A DNA stretch of 10,316 bases from Candidatus Njordarchaeum guaymasense (GTDB taxonomy: Archaea > Asgardarchaeota > Njordarchaeia > Njordarchaeales > Njordarchaeaceae): contig JAUQYT010000226.1 in assembly GCA_030587605.1 (NCBI GenBank), positions 1 through 10,316 on the forward strand, given 5' to 3'. A program made the position numbers and the translations under genes. How positions within the stretch are numbered: position 1 is the stretch's first letter; every line of letters starts with the position of its first letter. The notes below the pieces were generated by a model. It had not been told where the DNA came from and ran no database searches. It saw nothing but the letters and a program-made list of their open reading frames with translations. Below are positions 1-6,062 of this stretch, piece after piece.

Positions 1-256
1 ATTCATCTAGTAAGTGAAGAAACGTTGCCTTGAATTCGTTATTGTCAAGGTGTATAGTGAGACGGTAGTCTAGGTAGGGGTCATCAAAGAAGTATTCGCG
101 TTTTGTTCCGTCTAGTTCTGTGAAACTAATCGAACTTGATCTCTTCATTATCCCCCTATTCAGTTTGACCTTGACAAATGGTTCAAGTTCCATCTTTCGA
201 AGGACTACGGCGTATTGTTCTACCGAAACCGTTGTTCTTCCTTGAATTTCGATCAT
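1..256 (-). CDS. Hypothetical protein, N-terminal part (runs off left edge)
   Basis: Reading the minus strand from an ATG at 256-254, 85 codons stay open to the edge of the window, so the gene continues beyond position 1. The peptide starts MIEIQGRTTVSVEQ and contains a charged stretch (about residues 23-38, rich in K/R) followed by an acidic, aromatic segment near residues 52-61. I see no membrane segment, signal peptide or recognisable motif, and I do not recognise the family. An in-frame ATG lies six codons upstream (274-272). The one at 256 is preferred because a G-run (AGGGGAA) sits about six bases before it, as a ribosome binding site would. It is transcribed away from the glycosidase gene to its right. 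Long open frame, sensible composition and a placed ribosome site support a real gene; function is unknown. Confidence 0.6.
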   Translation of the reverse strand, partial: MIEIQGRTTVSVEQYAVVLRKMELEPFVKVKLNRGIMKRSSSISFTELDGTKREYFFDDPYLDYRLTIHLDNNEFKATFLHLLDE

Positions 257-613
257 TGATTTCCCCTGTTGCATGAAGCAAGAACCCCAAGATTTGTTTT
301 GTCGTAGATTCGTTTGGTTAGACCTATGACCTATGCAGTGGACTACATGACCAATCGAGGGGCTTGTTTTCACCCGGGTTGATTTGATTCCTTCTGTGGG
401 TTTCGGTCAGCTCGTTGTTGATGAGGCAGGGAAAATACATGACCAACAGGGTAGGGGTTGTTACGCACGCGTGTTGATTCTAATTCCTTGACTTATGGGA
501 AATGGATGGTGCGGAAGGATGGGGTTCGCGCACCAGTTTACCTGTAGATCAGCAAACTAGGACACAAGCTCTTATCTAGTTTGTAGCTAGCACGGTATCT
601 TCCAAGAACCGCG
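257..613. other. Intergenic region between divergent genes
   Basis: This 357-base gap should carry promoters for the leftward gene and the rightward glycosidase. I see no convincing TATA box; the best candidate for the glycosidase is CTTATCTA at 571-578. An 11-base direct repeat, TACATGACCAA, occurs at 344-354 and 436-446, and a short palindrome CACGCGTG at 466-473. There is no plausible coding frame. A stretch around 370-440 has a faint resemblance (CCCGG...GGGAAAAT) to the repeated element at 7663-7805 and 10145-10316, too weak to call. Confidence 0.4.
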
Positions 614-2761
614 ATGAGCCACAAGGTTCTCGCAGGCGGATTGATAATTCTCATTGCTCTAGGTGCAGACCAGTATTTACGTATCGATTCATTCAATCGT
701 AACTGGCTTTGGCTGAACGGTGGACTGCCTTCTGATAGGTCTTCATTAGAGCTGAATATTGTTGCGAGCAATAGTCACTCATTTGAGTTCCCAGATCCAG
801 CTCAAAATGTGTGGATTCAAGGAGTTGTAAGGAGCAACCTCGGCGTACCTATTGAAGGCGCGTGGGTGGGTATTCGCCATGGTTCGAGAGATGAGTCTCT
901 TGGTAGCACAGCGACAGGACGAGATGGTTTCTTTCGTATGGAGGTATCAGAGGCAGATGAGTATGTTGTTACAGTGACTTCTCCCAGCGCTTCTGCCACT
1001 CTGGGTGTCTACCCACGCAGATTCATGTCGCAAAGGAAGCGAATACTCCGGCAAGGCGCTCCGGAGCTTCAGGTTGATTTTGATCTCGAACCAGTTGGAA
1101 ACATAGTTCTATACTGCTACGACCAAAGTGGCATACTGATCCGCAATAAAGACTGGATTGGGCTTCTACCCTACACCACTGATGAACATGGTCTTATCGC
1201 GTCAAGTGCTTATCACGCTGTCCACGACGACTACAGCCGTGCTAGAGACTGGGACTATGAACTGGCTTTGCCGAACATACTCATTCCATTGGGAACACGT
1301 AGAGTGATTAACGTACTCTGGGAGGTTTCGGGATTTGGAAAGATCATACTCGTCGCAGACAATGGTGGAAGCGGATACGTCATAGACACTCAAGCGGGTG
1401 TCCAGATTCTTCTTATGAACTACGAACTCGCGAAGACACAGGCACGTTACCTGAATGATGAGTTAAGAAAGTGTAGGAATGAAGGATATTTGCTCTCGCA
1501 AAACCTCATTACGATGTCGGAGGCCGCAAATAGTCTTCTTTCCAAGGCATCAAGCCAAGTCTTGGATCAGCAATACTGCGCTTCACTATCAGACAAGGCT
1601 CTAAACCAATCTCTTCACGCATCGGAACTGTTGGAGCTTGAGAAGGCAAAGCAGAACATAGATTGTTACCGAAAGAGGCCTGTGACCGTTAGACTCCTAG
1701 ATTCAGCTGGAAACCCAATCAAGGATGGAAGAGTAAGGATACGCCAAACGTCTACCGACTTTCTATTTGGAGCATATGTTTCAGGATCTGTTTACCGTGG
1801 TTCACTGGATAACCCACTACTGGATCTGCTATCTAAAGCAAGAGTAAACTACCTGACTTTGCATCTCAACTGGAAAGCGACAGAACCAACCCCAGGTTCC
1901 TATGATCAGAAACGCTTTGAAGGAGCCAAACTGCTCGCCGAACGCGGATTCGCATTAAAGGGACATGCGATCATATGGTTCTCCCCTGATGTCCTGCCCG
2001 ACTATGTCTACAAAATGGACTTTCAAAAATTGAATCAGTCCGTGTACACACATGTCTACGATGTCGTCATGTCCTGCAAAGGCTTTGTCCATTGTTGGGA
2101 ACTGAACGAAATGGAGGTGGCAAACGATGTTAAATTGACTCTTCCTCAGATGATAGAGATAGCAAGAACCGCTGTACGAGCCATTAGGAAAGCCGATCCT
2201 ACTGCAAGGATTAATATCAGCTTCACTGAGCCCTACGGACAACACTCAAAAAACAGGTACTCTATTGCAAATGAGAAGCCATATGCGTACGTACCCTTCG
2301 AGTTCATTCAAGAATTGTTGAGGGCAGGAATAGACTTCGACGCTATAGCCCTCCACATGTACTATGGCGGAGCGTACTTCGCGAGAGATCTTTCCTCGAT
2401 ATCGCGTGTTATTGACTGGTATGCCTCCTTTGGAAAACCCATTGAAATCCCTGAGATAGAAACATCGTCTGCGGTCTTCGAACCTGGTATTGGTTATTGG
2501 CATGATAGACCGTCTGAGCGATTGCAGGCAGAGTGGATTACCAGTCTTTACACGATGCTTCTTGGGAAGAGATGCGTTGATAGAATCTCATGGTGGAGCG
2601 CAAAGGATACGTACGCCTTTATTTCGGAAGGTGGAATAATCGACGCTTCCAACAGGCCTAAAGAAGCATACTATGCACTGAAGAACGTAATAGACTCTGT
2701 CTGGGATGAAGAACGTGGCCTCTTGGTATGCGGAGGAGTCAAAGTCCGGGAGAAGGATTGA
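614..2761 (+). CDS. Exported GH10-like glycoside hydrolase with N-terminal beta domains and a helical linker
   Basis: Probable cell-surface beta-glycanase (xylanase-like, clan GH-A). Residues 5-18 form a short hydrophobic export signal or anchor. Residues 66-125 resemble a carboxypeptidase-regulatory-like beta domain (GVPIEGAWV, then TGRDGFFRMEV). Residues 150-245 look like a second beta domain, and 262-350 are helical and possibly coiled coil. Residues 355-385 (PVTVRLLDSAGNP...FLFGAY) lead into the catalytic domain, 385-690. GH10 landmarks: WKATEPTPGSYD (420-431), GHAIIW (450-455), WELNE with acid/base Glu499, ALHMYY (His581), IEIPEIE with nucleophile Glu614, WW (660-661) and the terminal RPKEAYYAL. 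The usual N-terminal active-site motif (TxENxMKWE type) reads TLHLNWKATE, so subsite residues differ and the substrate may not be xylan. ATG 614 is the first possible start after an in-frame stop at 584; no Shine-Dalgarno site is seen. The last 20 or so residues overlap the ThyX frame and are probably not native. Confidence 0.85.
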   Translation: MSHKVLAGGLIILIALGADQYLRIDSFNRNWLWLNGGLPSDRSSLELNIVASNSHSFEFPDPAQNVWIQGVVRSNLGVPIEGAWVGIRHGSRDESLGSTATGRDGFFRMEVSEADEYVVTVTSPSASATLGVYPRRFMSQRKRILRQGAPELQVDFDLEPVGNIVLYCYDQSGILIRNKDWIGLLPYTTDEHGLIASSAYHAVHDDYSRARDWDYELALPNILIPLGTRRVINVLWEVSGFGKIILVADNGGSGYVIDTQAGVQILLMNYELAKTQARYLNDELRKCRNEGYLLSQNLITMSEAANSLLSKASSQVLDQQYCASLSDKALNQSLHASELLELEKAKQNIDCYRKRPVTVRLLDSAGNPIKDGRVRIRQTSTDFLFGAYVSGSVYRGSLDNPLLDLLSKARVNYLTLHLNWKATEPTPGSYDQKRFEGAKLLAERGFALKGHAIIWFSPDVLPDYVYKMDFQKLNQSVYTHVYDVVMSCKGFVHCWELNEMEVANDVKLTLPQMIEIARTAVRAIRKADPTARINISFTEPYGQHSKNRYSIANEKPYAYVPFEFIQELLRAGIDFDAIALHMYYGGAYFARDLSSISRVIDWYASFGKPIEIPEIETSSAVFEPGIGYWHDRPSERLQAEWITSLYTMLLGKRCVDRISWWSAKDTYAFISEGGIIDASNRPKEAYYALKNVIDSVWDEERGLLVCGGVKVREKD
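1357..1392 (+). repeat. 36-base exact direct repeat, copy 1 (inside glycosidase gene)
   Basis: These 36 bases, beginning AGACAATGGTGG and ending TAGACACTCA, are identical to 5421-5456 in the same orientation. Here they encode DNGGSGYVIDT (residues 249-259) in a frame that flows naturally on both sides, so this copy is likely the original. The flanking bases share no similarity with the second copy. Confidence 0.9.
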
Positions 2762-3116
2762 AGATGCTAGGTTCTATCTTCCAAACGCAGCAAAGACAAA
2801 CATTGCGGTCTCAATGAATCCACGAGAACTCTTGCATGTGTTCAAGCTGCGATGTGGAGCTGAAGCGCAGTGGGAGATCAGAACTGTGGCCTGGGCGATG
2901 TTGGCATGTTCAAAACTCATCGCCCCGATCATATTCAGCGAGATCTCACACTCGTCAGCAGACAAATCATTCAAAGAGAGGGAGAGACAACTTGAGAGAA
3001 TTCTCTCCGGAGCGCGCTCTCTTTTTGAAAAGGTTGAACCGGGCGAGACTTTGGAGATTCCTCTAGCAAGTTTGGACCTAGGCATCGATATTCGAGCATT
3101 TGTCTACAAATGCTGA
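2706..3116 (+). CDS. thyX: C-terminal fragment of FAD-dependent thymidylate synthase ThyX (probable gene remnant)
   Basis: Intact ThyX is a flavoenzyme making dTMP from dUMP with methylene-tetrahydrofolate. This 136-residue ORF matches only the C-terminal half: EDARFYLPNAAKTNI (residues 19-33), then SMNPRELLHVFKLR (36-49) and AQWEIR (54-59), the conserved nucleotide-binding block of the family. The N-terminal half is missing, including the signature RHRxxSxNxxSxR that binds FAD and dUMP; typical ThyX proteins are about 220-260 residues. An in-frame stop (TAG, 2691) lies five codons before the ATG, and homology seems to begin within about ten residues of that ATG, so the remaining half cannot be upstream here. 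It overlaps the glycosidase end by 56 bases in another frame. The C-terminus (to residue 136) looks complete. It is either an inactive remnant after deletion or recombination, or an assembly join; independent function is unlikely. Confidence 0.8.
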   Translation: MKNVASWYAEESKSGRRIEDARFYLPNAAKTNIAVSMNPRELLHVFKLRCGAEAQWEIRTVAWAMLACSKLIAPIIFSEISHSSADKSFKERERQLERILSGARSLFEKVEPGETLEIPLASLDLGIDIRAFVYKC

Positions 3117-3144
3117 GTCTCAGGCCCGGGATCTAATGGGTAAG

Positions 3145-3153
3145 AATTATATG
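3145..3153 (+). promoter_or_regulatory. TATA-box-like promoter for the small membrane protein
   Basis: AATTATATG lies about 33-41 bases before the TTG start at 3186, a spacing that fits an archaeal TATA box with a transcript start near 3175 and a very short leader. Inference from sequence only. Confidence 0.4.
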
Positions 3154-3185
3154 GGAATTCGCGAACTAACGATTAGGGAAGAAGC

Positions 3186-3551
3186 TTGGCTGTCGTGAAT
3201 CTGGATATACTCGCTTTGCACGTGATTGTGAATGTCATCATCATTGGGCCAGTGATGTGGCTCGCAGGGCGAGCCCTTGTAGGGAAAGACAAGGCGAAGT
3301 TCACCGACGCTCTATGGATCGTTGCTTTAGGAACGTTGATCCAATCTGTGTTGGGCTACCTTTTCTCGGGCATAATAGCCCTGATCATAGTCGTACTACT
3401 TTGGTTAGCATTGATAAAGCGCTTCTTTGATTGTGGATGGGGAAAGGCGCTTCTGATCGCCTTGGTTGCGGTAGTCATCTTGGTCATCATAGGAGCTGTA
3501 CTGGTACTGCTTGGCTTCGTGGCGCTTAGACATCTACTCGGGTTCCTGTAG
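3186..3551 (+). CDS. Small four-helix integral membrane protein, function unknown
   Basis: A 121-residue, very hydrophobic protein. Likely membrane segments are residues 7-28, 41-59, 60-77 and 86-114, with short charged loops (GKDKAKF at 33-39; KRFFDCGWGK at 78-87). No catalytic motif is visible and I do not recognise a named family; small membrane proteins of this kind are common in archaea. The start is TTG at 3186, supported by AGGGA at 3175-3179 six bases upstream. An in-frame GTG at 3195 is the alternative, but its spacing from that site is too long. It stands alone: the ThyX remnant ends 69 bases upstream and the M20 gene begins more than 240 bases downstream. A TATA-like sequence precedes it, so it is probably transcribed on its own. 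Confidence 0.75.
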   Translation: MAVVNLDILALHVIVNVIIIGPVMWLAGRALVGKDKAKFTDALWIVALGTLIQSVLGYLFSGIIALIIVVLLWLALIKRFFDCGWGKALLIALVAVVILVIIGAVLVLLGFVALRHLLGFL

Positions 3552-3735
3552 CACCGCTCTACTCAATGTTCTCTCCTTTGCCCTTTACATTCACCGATCT
3601 TCTTTGCTCCACTGCTTGCGAGTATATGCGCCTGGAGTAGGCTTACCCTCCTGGTTCGCAAGAGAACCGCTCCGGGAAGAGGCATGAGCGGCCGGGGCGA
3701 TCGTCCATTCGCGTGTATAGAAGGAAAACGCATTT

Positions 3736-3749
3736 AGGCGAATTCGCCT
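3736..3749. promoter_or_regulatory. 14-base perfect palindrome upstream of the M20 gene
   Basis: AGGCGAATTCGCCT is a perfect palindrome 44 bases before the M20 start. A TATA-like TGTATAG at 3713-3719 would place a transcript start close to the palindrome, so it could be an operator for a dimeric regulator. No second copy was seen in the window, and the assignment is speculative. Confidence 0.3.
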
Positions 3750-3792
3750 GACTCTACGACGCAAACATCTTGGAATTATTGGGTGTAGCGCC

Positions 3793-5244
3793 ATGGACCT
3801 AGAGAAGGTATACAGCTATATCGACTCGAACCTACAGAGCCACATCGCGAAGATCCAAGAACTCCTGAAGCAGCCAAGCATCTCCGCTGAAAAATACGGC
3901 ATCCAAGAATGTGCTCAGCTACTGGAGAGATATTTCCATGATCTGGGATGCGAATCAACGGAGATCGCACAGACCGATGGGAACCCCGTAGTCTACGCGA
4001 AATATGACGCAGGCGCCAAGAAAACAGTCATTGTCTACATGATGTACGACACTCAACCTGTGGCTGGTGAGGAATGGGTTTCGCCGCCTTTGGAGGCGAA
4101 TCTTGTCGATATCTCTCCGTTTGGGAAGTGTATTGTTGCCCGTGGAGCGATAAACACCAAGGGTCCTCTACGAGCCTTCCTGAACTCCATGGAGTCCATC
4201 AAGGCGGTTGGTGAAGAGCTCCCAGTCAATCTGAAGTTTGTGGCTGAAGGGGAGGAAGAACTCGGTAGCGTTCACCTCCCTCAATTCATGGAGAGATACA
4301 AGGAGAGGTTGAGTGACGCCACTGCGGTTTTCTTTCCCGGTACGACACAGGATCAGAAAGGTAGAGTGAGGATGACGTTAGGCTGGAAGGGCATAGTCTA
4401 CTTCGAGTTAGAGTGTTCCGGAAAGCTCTGGAAGAAGGGGCCTATGGAGTACGATGTTCACAGCAGCAACAAGGCTTGGGTTGATAGTCCTGTCTGGAGG
4501 ATCATTCACGCTCTCTCAACGATGACCTCGAAGGACGGAAACAAGATACTGATTGACAGATGGTATGAGAATGTTAAGCCTCCGAGCAAAGAGGATCTAC
4601 AACTCGTCAATAGGCTCGCTAAGACATTTGATGAGGAAACGGTGAAGGAAATGATCAAAGTGGATCGTTTCATCGACAACCTGCACGGCAAGAAACTTCT
4701 CATGAAGTACCTGTACTCGACGACACTGAACGTAGATGGGATTTGGGGTGGGTATACTGGGCCTGGAACCAAAACCGTTCTTCCTTACAAGGTGACAGTG
4801 AAGATGGATGTGCGCCTAGTCCCAAATCAGAAGCCCAGCGAAGTGTTGCCGAAGATCAGGAGGCATCTCGACAAGATGGGCTACAGAGACATATTCATTC
4901 GGAGACTGGAAGCTGGCTACAGCTGGGCCAAGACCAGCGTCAAAGAGCCATTGGTTCAGGCGGCGATACAAGCTTATCGTAGCTTCGGATATGAACCCGA
5001 GATCTGGCCGCACATGGGCGGAAGCGCACCCCTCTGCCTATTCAATCAAGGGCCCCTGTACCTGCCCTTTGTCGGCGGCGGGCTCGGACATGGTGGAAAA
5101 GCCCATTCGCCAAACGAATACTTTGTGATTGAAGGAAACGATAAAGTCGGCGGACTAGCTGCCTGCGAAAAATCATACGTCGCCATCTTGGACGCATATT
5201 CAAAGACTGAGGAGAAAACCAAAGCTGTAAGAAAAAGGAGGTAA
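3793..5244 (+). CDS. M20-family peptidase homologue with altered metal-binding residues
   Basis: Member of the M20 family (ArgE/DapE/CPG2/carnosinase), cytosolic zinc exopeptidases or deacylases; 483 residues is normal length. The fold landmarks are in order: VYMMYDTQPV (81-90), ARGAINTKGP (116-125), AEGEEELGS (151-159), dimerisation-domain YDVHSS with His223, GGYTGPGTKTVLP (319-331), VRLVPNQ (340-346), MGGSAP (408-413) and GHGGKAHSPNE (432-442). Glu155, Glu156 and His438 keep the expected base and metal-ligand positions. The usual HxD is MxD (Met84 for the first metal His), the bridging Asp of GRGxxDxKG is Asn121, and the Asp/Glu expected after the EE block (near FFPGTT, 180-185) is not evident. 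Similar sequences with MMYD and RGAxNTKG are, as far as I recall, found in other archaea, so this may be a subfamily trait. Substrate is unknown. The ATG at 3793 begins the usual M20 N-terminal helix; GGGTG at 3781-3785 is a weak ribosome site. Confidence 0.88.
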   Translation: MDLEKVYSYIDSNLQSHIAKIQELLKQPSISAEKYGIQECAQLLERYFHDLGCESTEIAQTDGNPVVYAKYDAGAKKTVIVYMMYDTQPVAGEEWVSPPLEANLVDISPFGKCIVARGAINTKGPLRAFLNSMESIKAVGEELPVNLKFVAEGEEELGSVHLPQFMERYKERLSDATAVFFPGTTQDQKGRVRMTLGWKGIVYFELECSGKLWKKGPMEYDVHSSNKAWVDSPVWRIIHALSTMTSKDGNKILIDRWYENVKPPSKEDLQLVNRLAKTFDEETVKEMIKVDRFIDNLHGKKLLMKYLYSTTLNVDGIWGGYTGPGTKTVLPYKVTVKMDVRLVPNQKPSEVLPKIRRHLDKMGYRDIFIRRLEAGYSWAKTSVKEPLVQAAIQAYRSFGYEPEIWPHMGGSAPLCLFNQGPLYLPFVGGGLGHGGKAHSPNEYFVIEGNDKVGGLAACEKSYVAILDAYSKTEEKTKAVRKRR

Positions 5245-5292
5245 GTCTCCCTCTCTGTGCTCGACGCGATACCCTACCGATTGCTGAAATCA

Positions 5293-5302
5293 GTTTAATA
5301 TA
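5293..5302 (+). promoter_or_regulatory. TATA-box-like sequence before the micro-ORF
   Basis: GTTTAATATA closely matches the archaeal TATA consensus. Transcription would begin near 5325, about 25 bases before the TTG at 5351. It lies downstream of the M20 gene and points away from it. Confidence 0.4.
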
Positions 5303-5350
5303 GGATGAAGCTATTGCACCTTCATAGAAGAGATCTCAGAGTGACTTAAC

Positions 5351-5449
5351 TTGCAAGATGCCCGAGATCTGGCGCTGGCTATTAGGAAAGGGAGCCCGAT
5401 TAGAGTAAGGAAAGGCGAGAAGACAATGGTGGAAGCGGATACGTCATAG
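5351..5449 (+). CDS. Possible 32-residue small protein
   Basis: A TTG at 5351, three codons after an in-frame TGA, opens a frame of 32 codons ending at TAG 5447-5449. The product reads LQDARDLALAIRKGSP (with the first residue decoded as Met) followed by IRVRKGEKTMVEADTS. It has a helical first half and a basic second half. It has a TATA-like box at suitable distance but no ribosome binding site. Its last codons lie in the 36-base sequence also found in the glycosidase gene, there read in another frame. A frame this short can arise by chance, and the region may instead be a non-coding RNA. Confidence 0.25.
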   Translation: MQDARDLALAIRKGSPIRVRKGEKTMVEADTS

Positions 5450-5456
5450 ACACTCA
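5421..5456 (+). repeat. 36-base exact direct repeat, copy 2 (intergenic)
   Basis: Identical over 36 bases to 1357-1392, same orientation, with unrelated flanks on both sides. It lies outside any large gene, partly inside a possible micro-ORF. The mismatch begins at the base before and the base after these limits. Confidence 0.9.
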
Positions 5457-5540
5457 CGCAAACAGGTGAGAGAGTAGAGTCCATTCAGCAAGTGACCTTG
5501 GGGAAAGCGCGCTAGGCAACATGAGCGCTCGTACAACATC

Positions 5541-5567
5541 GAAATTCTTGACATTATGCCGAATTTC
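5541..5567 (-). terminator. Inverted repeat just after the membrane operon
   Basis: GAAATTC (5541-5547) and GAATTTC (5561-5567) form a 7-base-pair stem with a 13-base loop, ten bases beyond the stop of the leftward gene. There is no strong T-run after it, so it may be a 3' stabilising or processing hairpin rather than a true terminator. Confidence 0.25.
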
Positions 5568-5576
5568 AACGGCCAT

Positions 5577-6062
5577 CTAGAAAAACACTACGACCATCGT
5601 CCAGTCTTCTGAATCTACTATCCCCGATCGAAAGTAGTTTGGTCTACTCAGCGTCAGGCTGTATCGGCCTGGGGACAAGTTTCTTATTTGATGTGAAAGT
5701 TGGACGCTGTATTGCCCCGATCTGTCGAATGATACATTCTTGAAGACATGTTCATACCTCGTATTCCATCCTTTGAGACGAATGTTGAGATCGAAATACA
5801 GTGCGTTGGTCGGCTCCTCGTCGTAGTCCGATCTCAACCATTGCTTGTGAATGCGGTCCTCCATTTTGGGCTGGAATTTGGTCAAGCTAAATGTGACATT
5901 GGCAATCCACGAGACTCTGCCCCCTGAGCGAGACACATAGACTTGTTCAAGGTTAATGGTCATCAAGGCATCGTAACAGGTAAGACGGTACAGAGATAGA
6001 GGCACCAGCAAGACGATGACCACAACATATGCTACTGCCAACCACCGAGCCATCTGTGTCAC
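5577..6062 (-). CDS. Single-pass membrane protein with extracytoplasmic beta domain
   Basis: Residues 6-26 form one hydrophobic helix. The remaining 135 residues look like an outer beta-sandwich (alternating hydrophobic strands; LSPGRYSLTLSRPNY near 129-143 is typical of such folds). N-glycosylation sequons are seen at N55 (NVT), N109 (NVS) and N128 (NLS), fitting an external domain in an archaeon. No enzyme motif is visible and I do not recognise the family. The frame opens with GTG (6062-6060), which overlaps the upstream gene's TGA by four bases. However, GGGGTGA sits five bases before the ATG at 6053-6051 and looks like a strong ribosome site, so the true start may be that ATG, giving 158 residues. 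Co-transcription and translational coupling with the upstream gene, which also has a glycosylated outer domain, suggest the two products work together. Confidence 0.72.
   Translation of the reverse strand: MTQMARWLAVAYVVVIVLLVPLSLYRLTCYDALMTINLEQVYVSRSGGRVSWIANVTFSLTKFQPKMEDRIHKQWLRSDYDEEPTNALYFDLNIRLKGWNTRYEHVFKNVSFDRSGQYSVQLSHQIRNLSPGRYSLTLSRPNYFRSGIVDSEDWTMVVVFF

Larger units (their letters stand above)
5245..5576. other. Intergenic region between convergent genes, with TATA-like box, micro-ORF and repeat
   Basis: This 332-base gap separates the M20 gene from the convergent membrane operon. It holds a TATA-like sequence (5293-5302), a TTG-started 32-codon ORF (5351-5449), the second copy of the 36-base repeat (5421-5456), two 8-base palindromes (AGCGCGCT near 5506 and GAGCGCTC near 5523) and an inverted repeat (5541-5567). 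A gap between convergent genes normally needs no promoter, so the TATA-like sequence points to a separate transcript. Confidence 0.5.

Noticed and set aside
370..440. A third copy of the repeated intergenic element
   Set aside because: Only CCCGG and GGGAAAAT match, spacing differs, and GCGGCCGGTC is absent; similarity may be chance.
3691..3710. GCGGCCGG in the gap before the M20 gene as part of the repeated element
   Set aside because: Only the GC-rich eight-base core matches; the downstream blocks are missing.
5237..5250. GGAG/CTCC hairpin at the end of the M20 gene as a terminator
   Set aside because: The stem is only four base pairs, overlaps the stop codon and has no T-run.
5421..5456. 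The 36-base repeat as a CRISPR spacer targeting the glycosidase gene
   Set aside because: The length is right for an archaeal spacer, but there are no direct repeats on either side and no array or cas gene.
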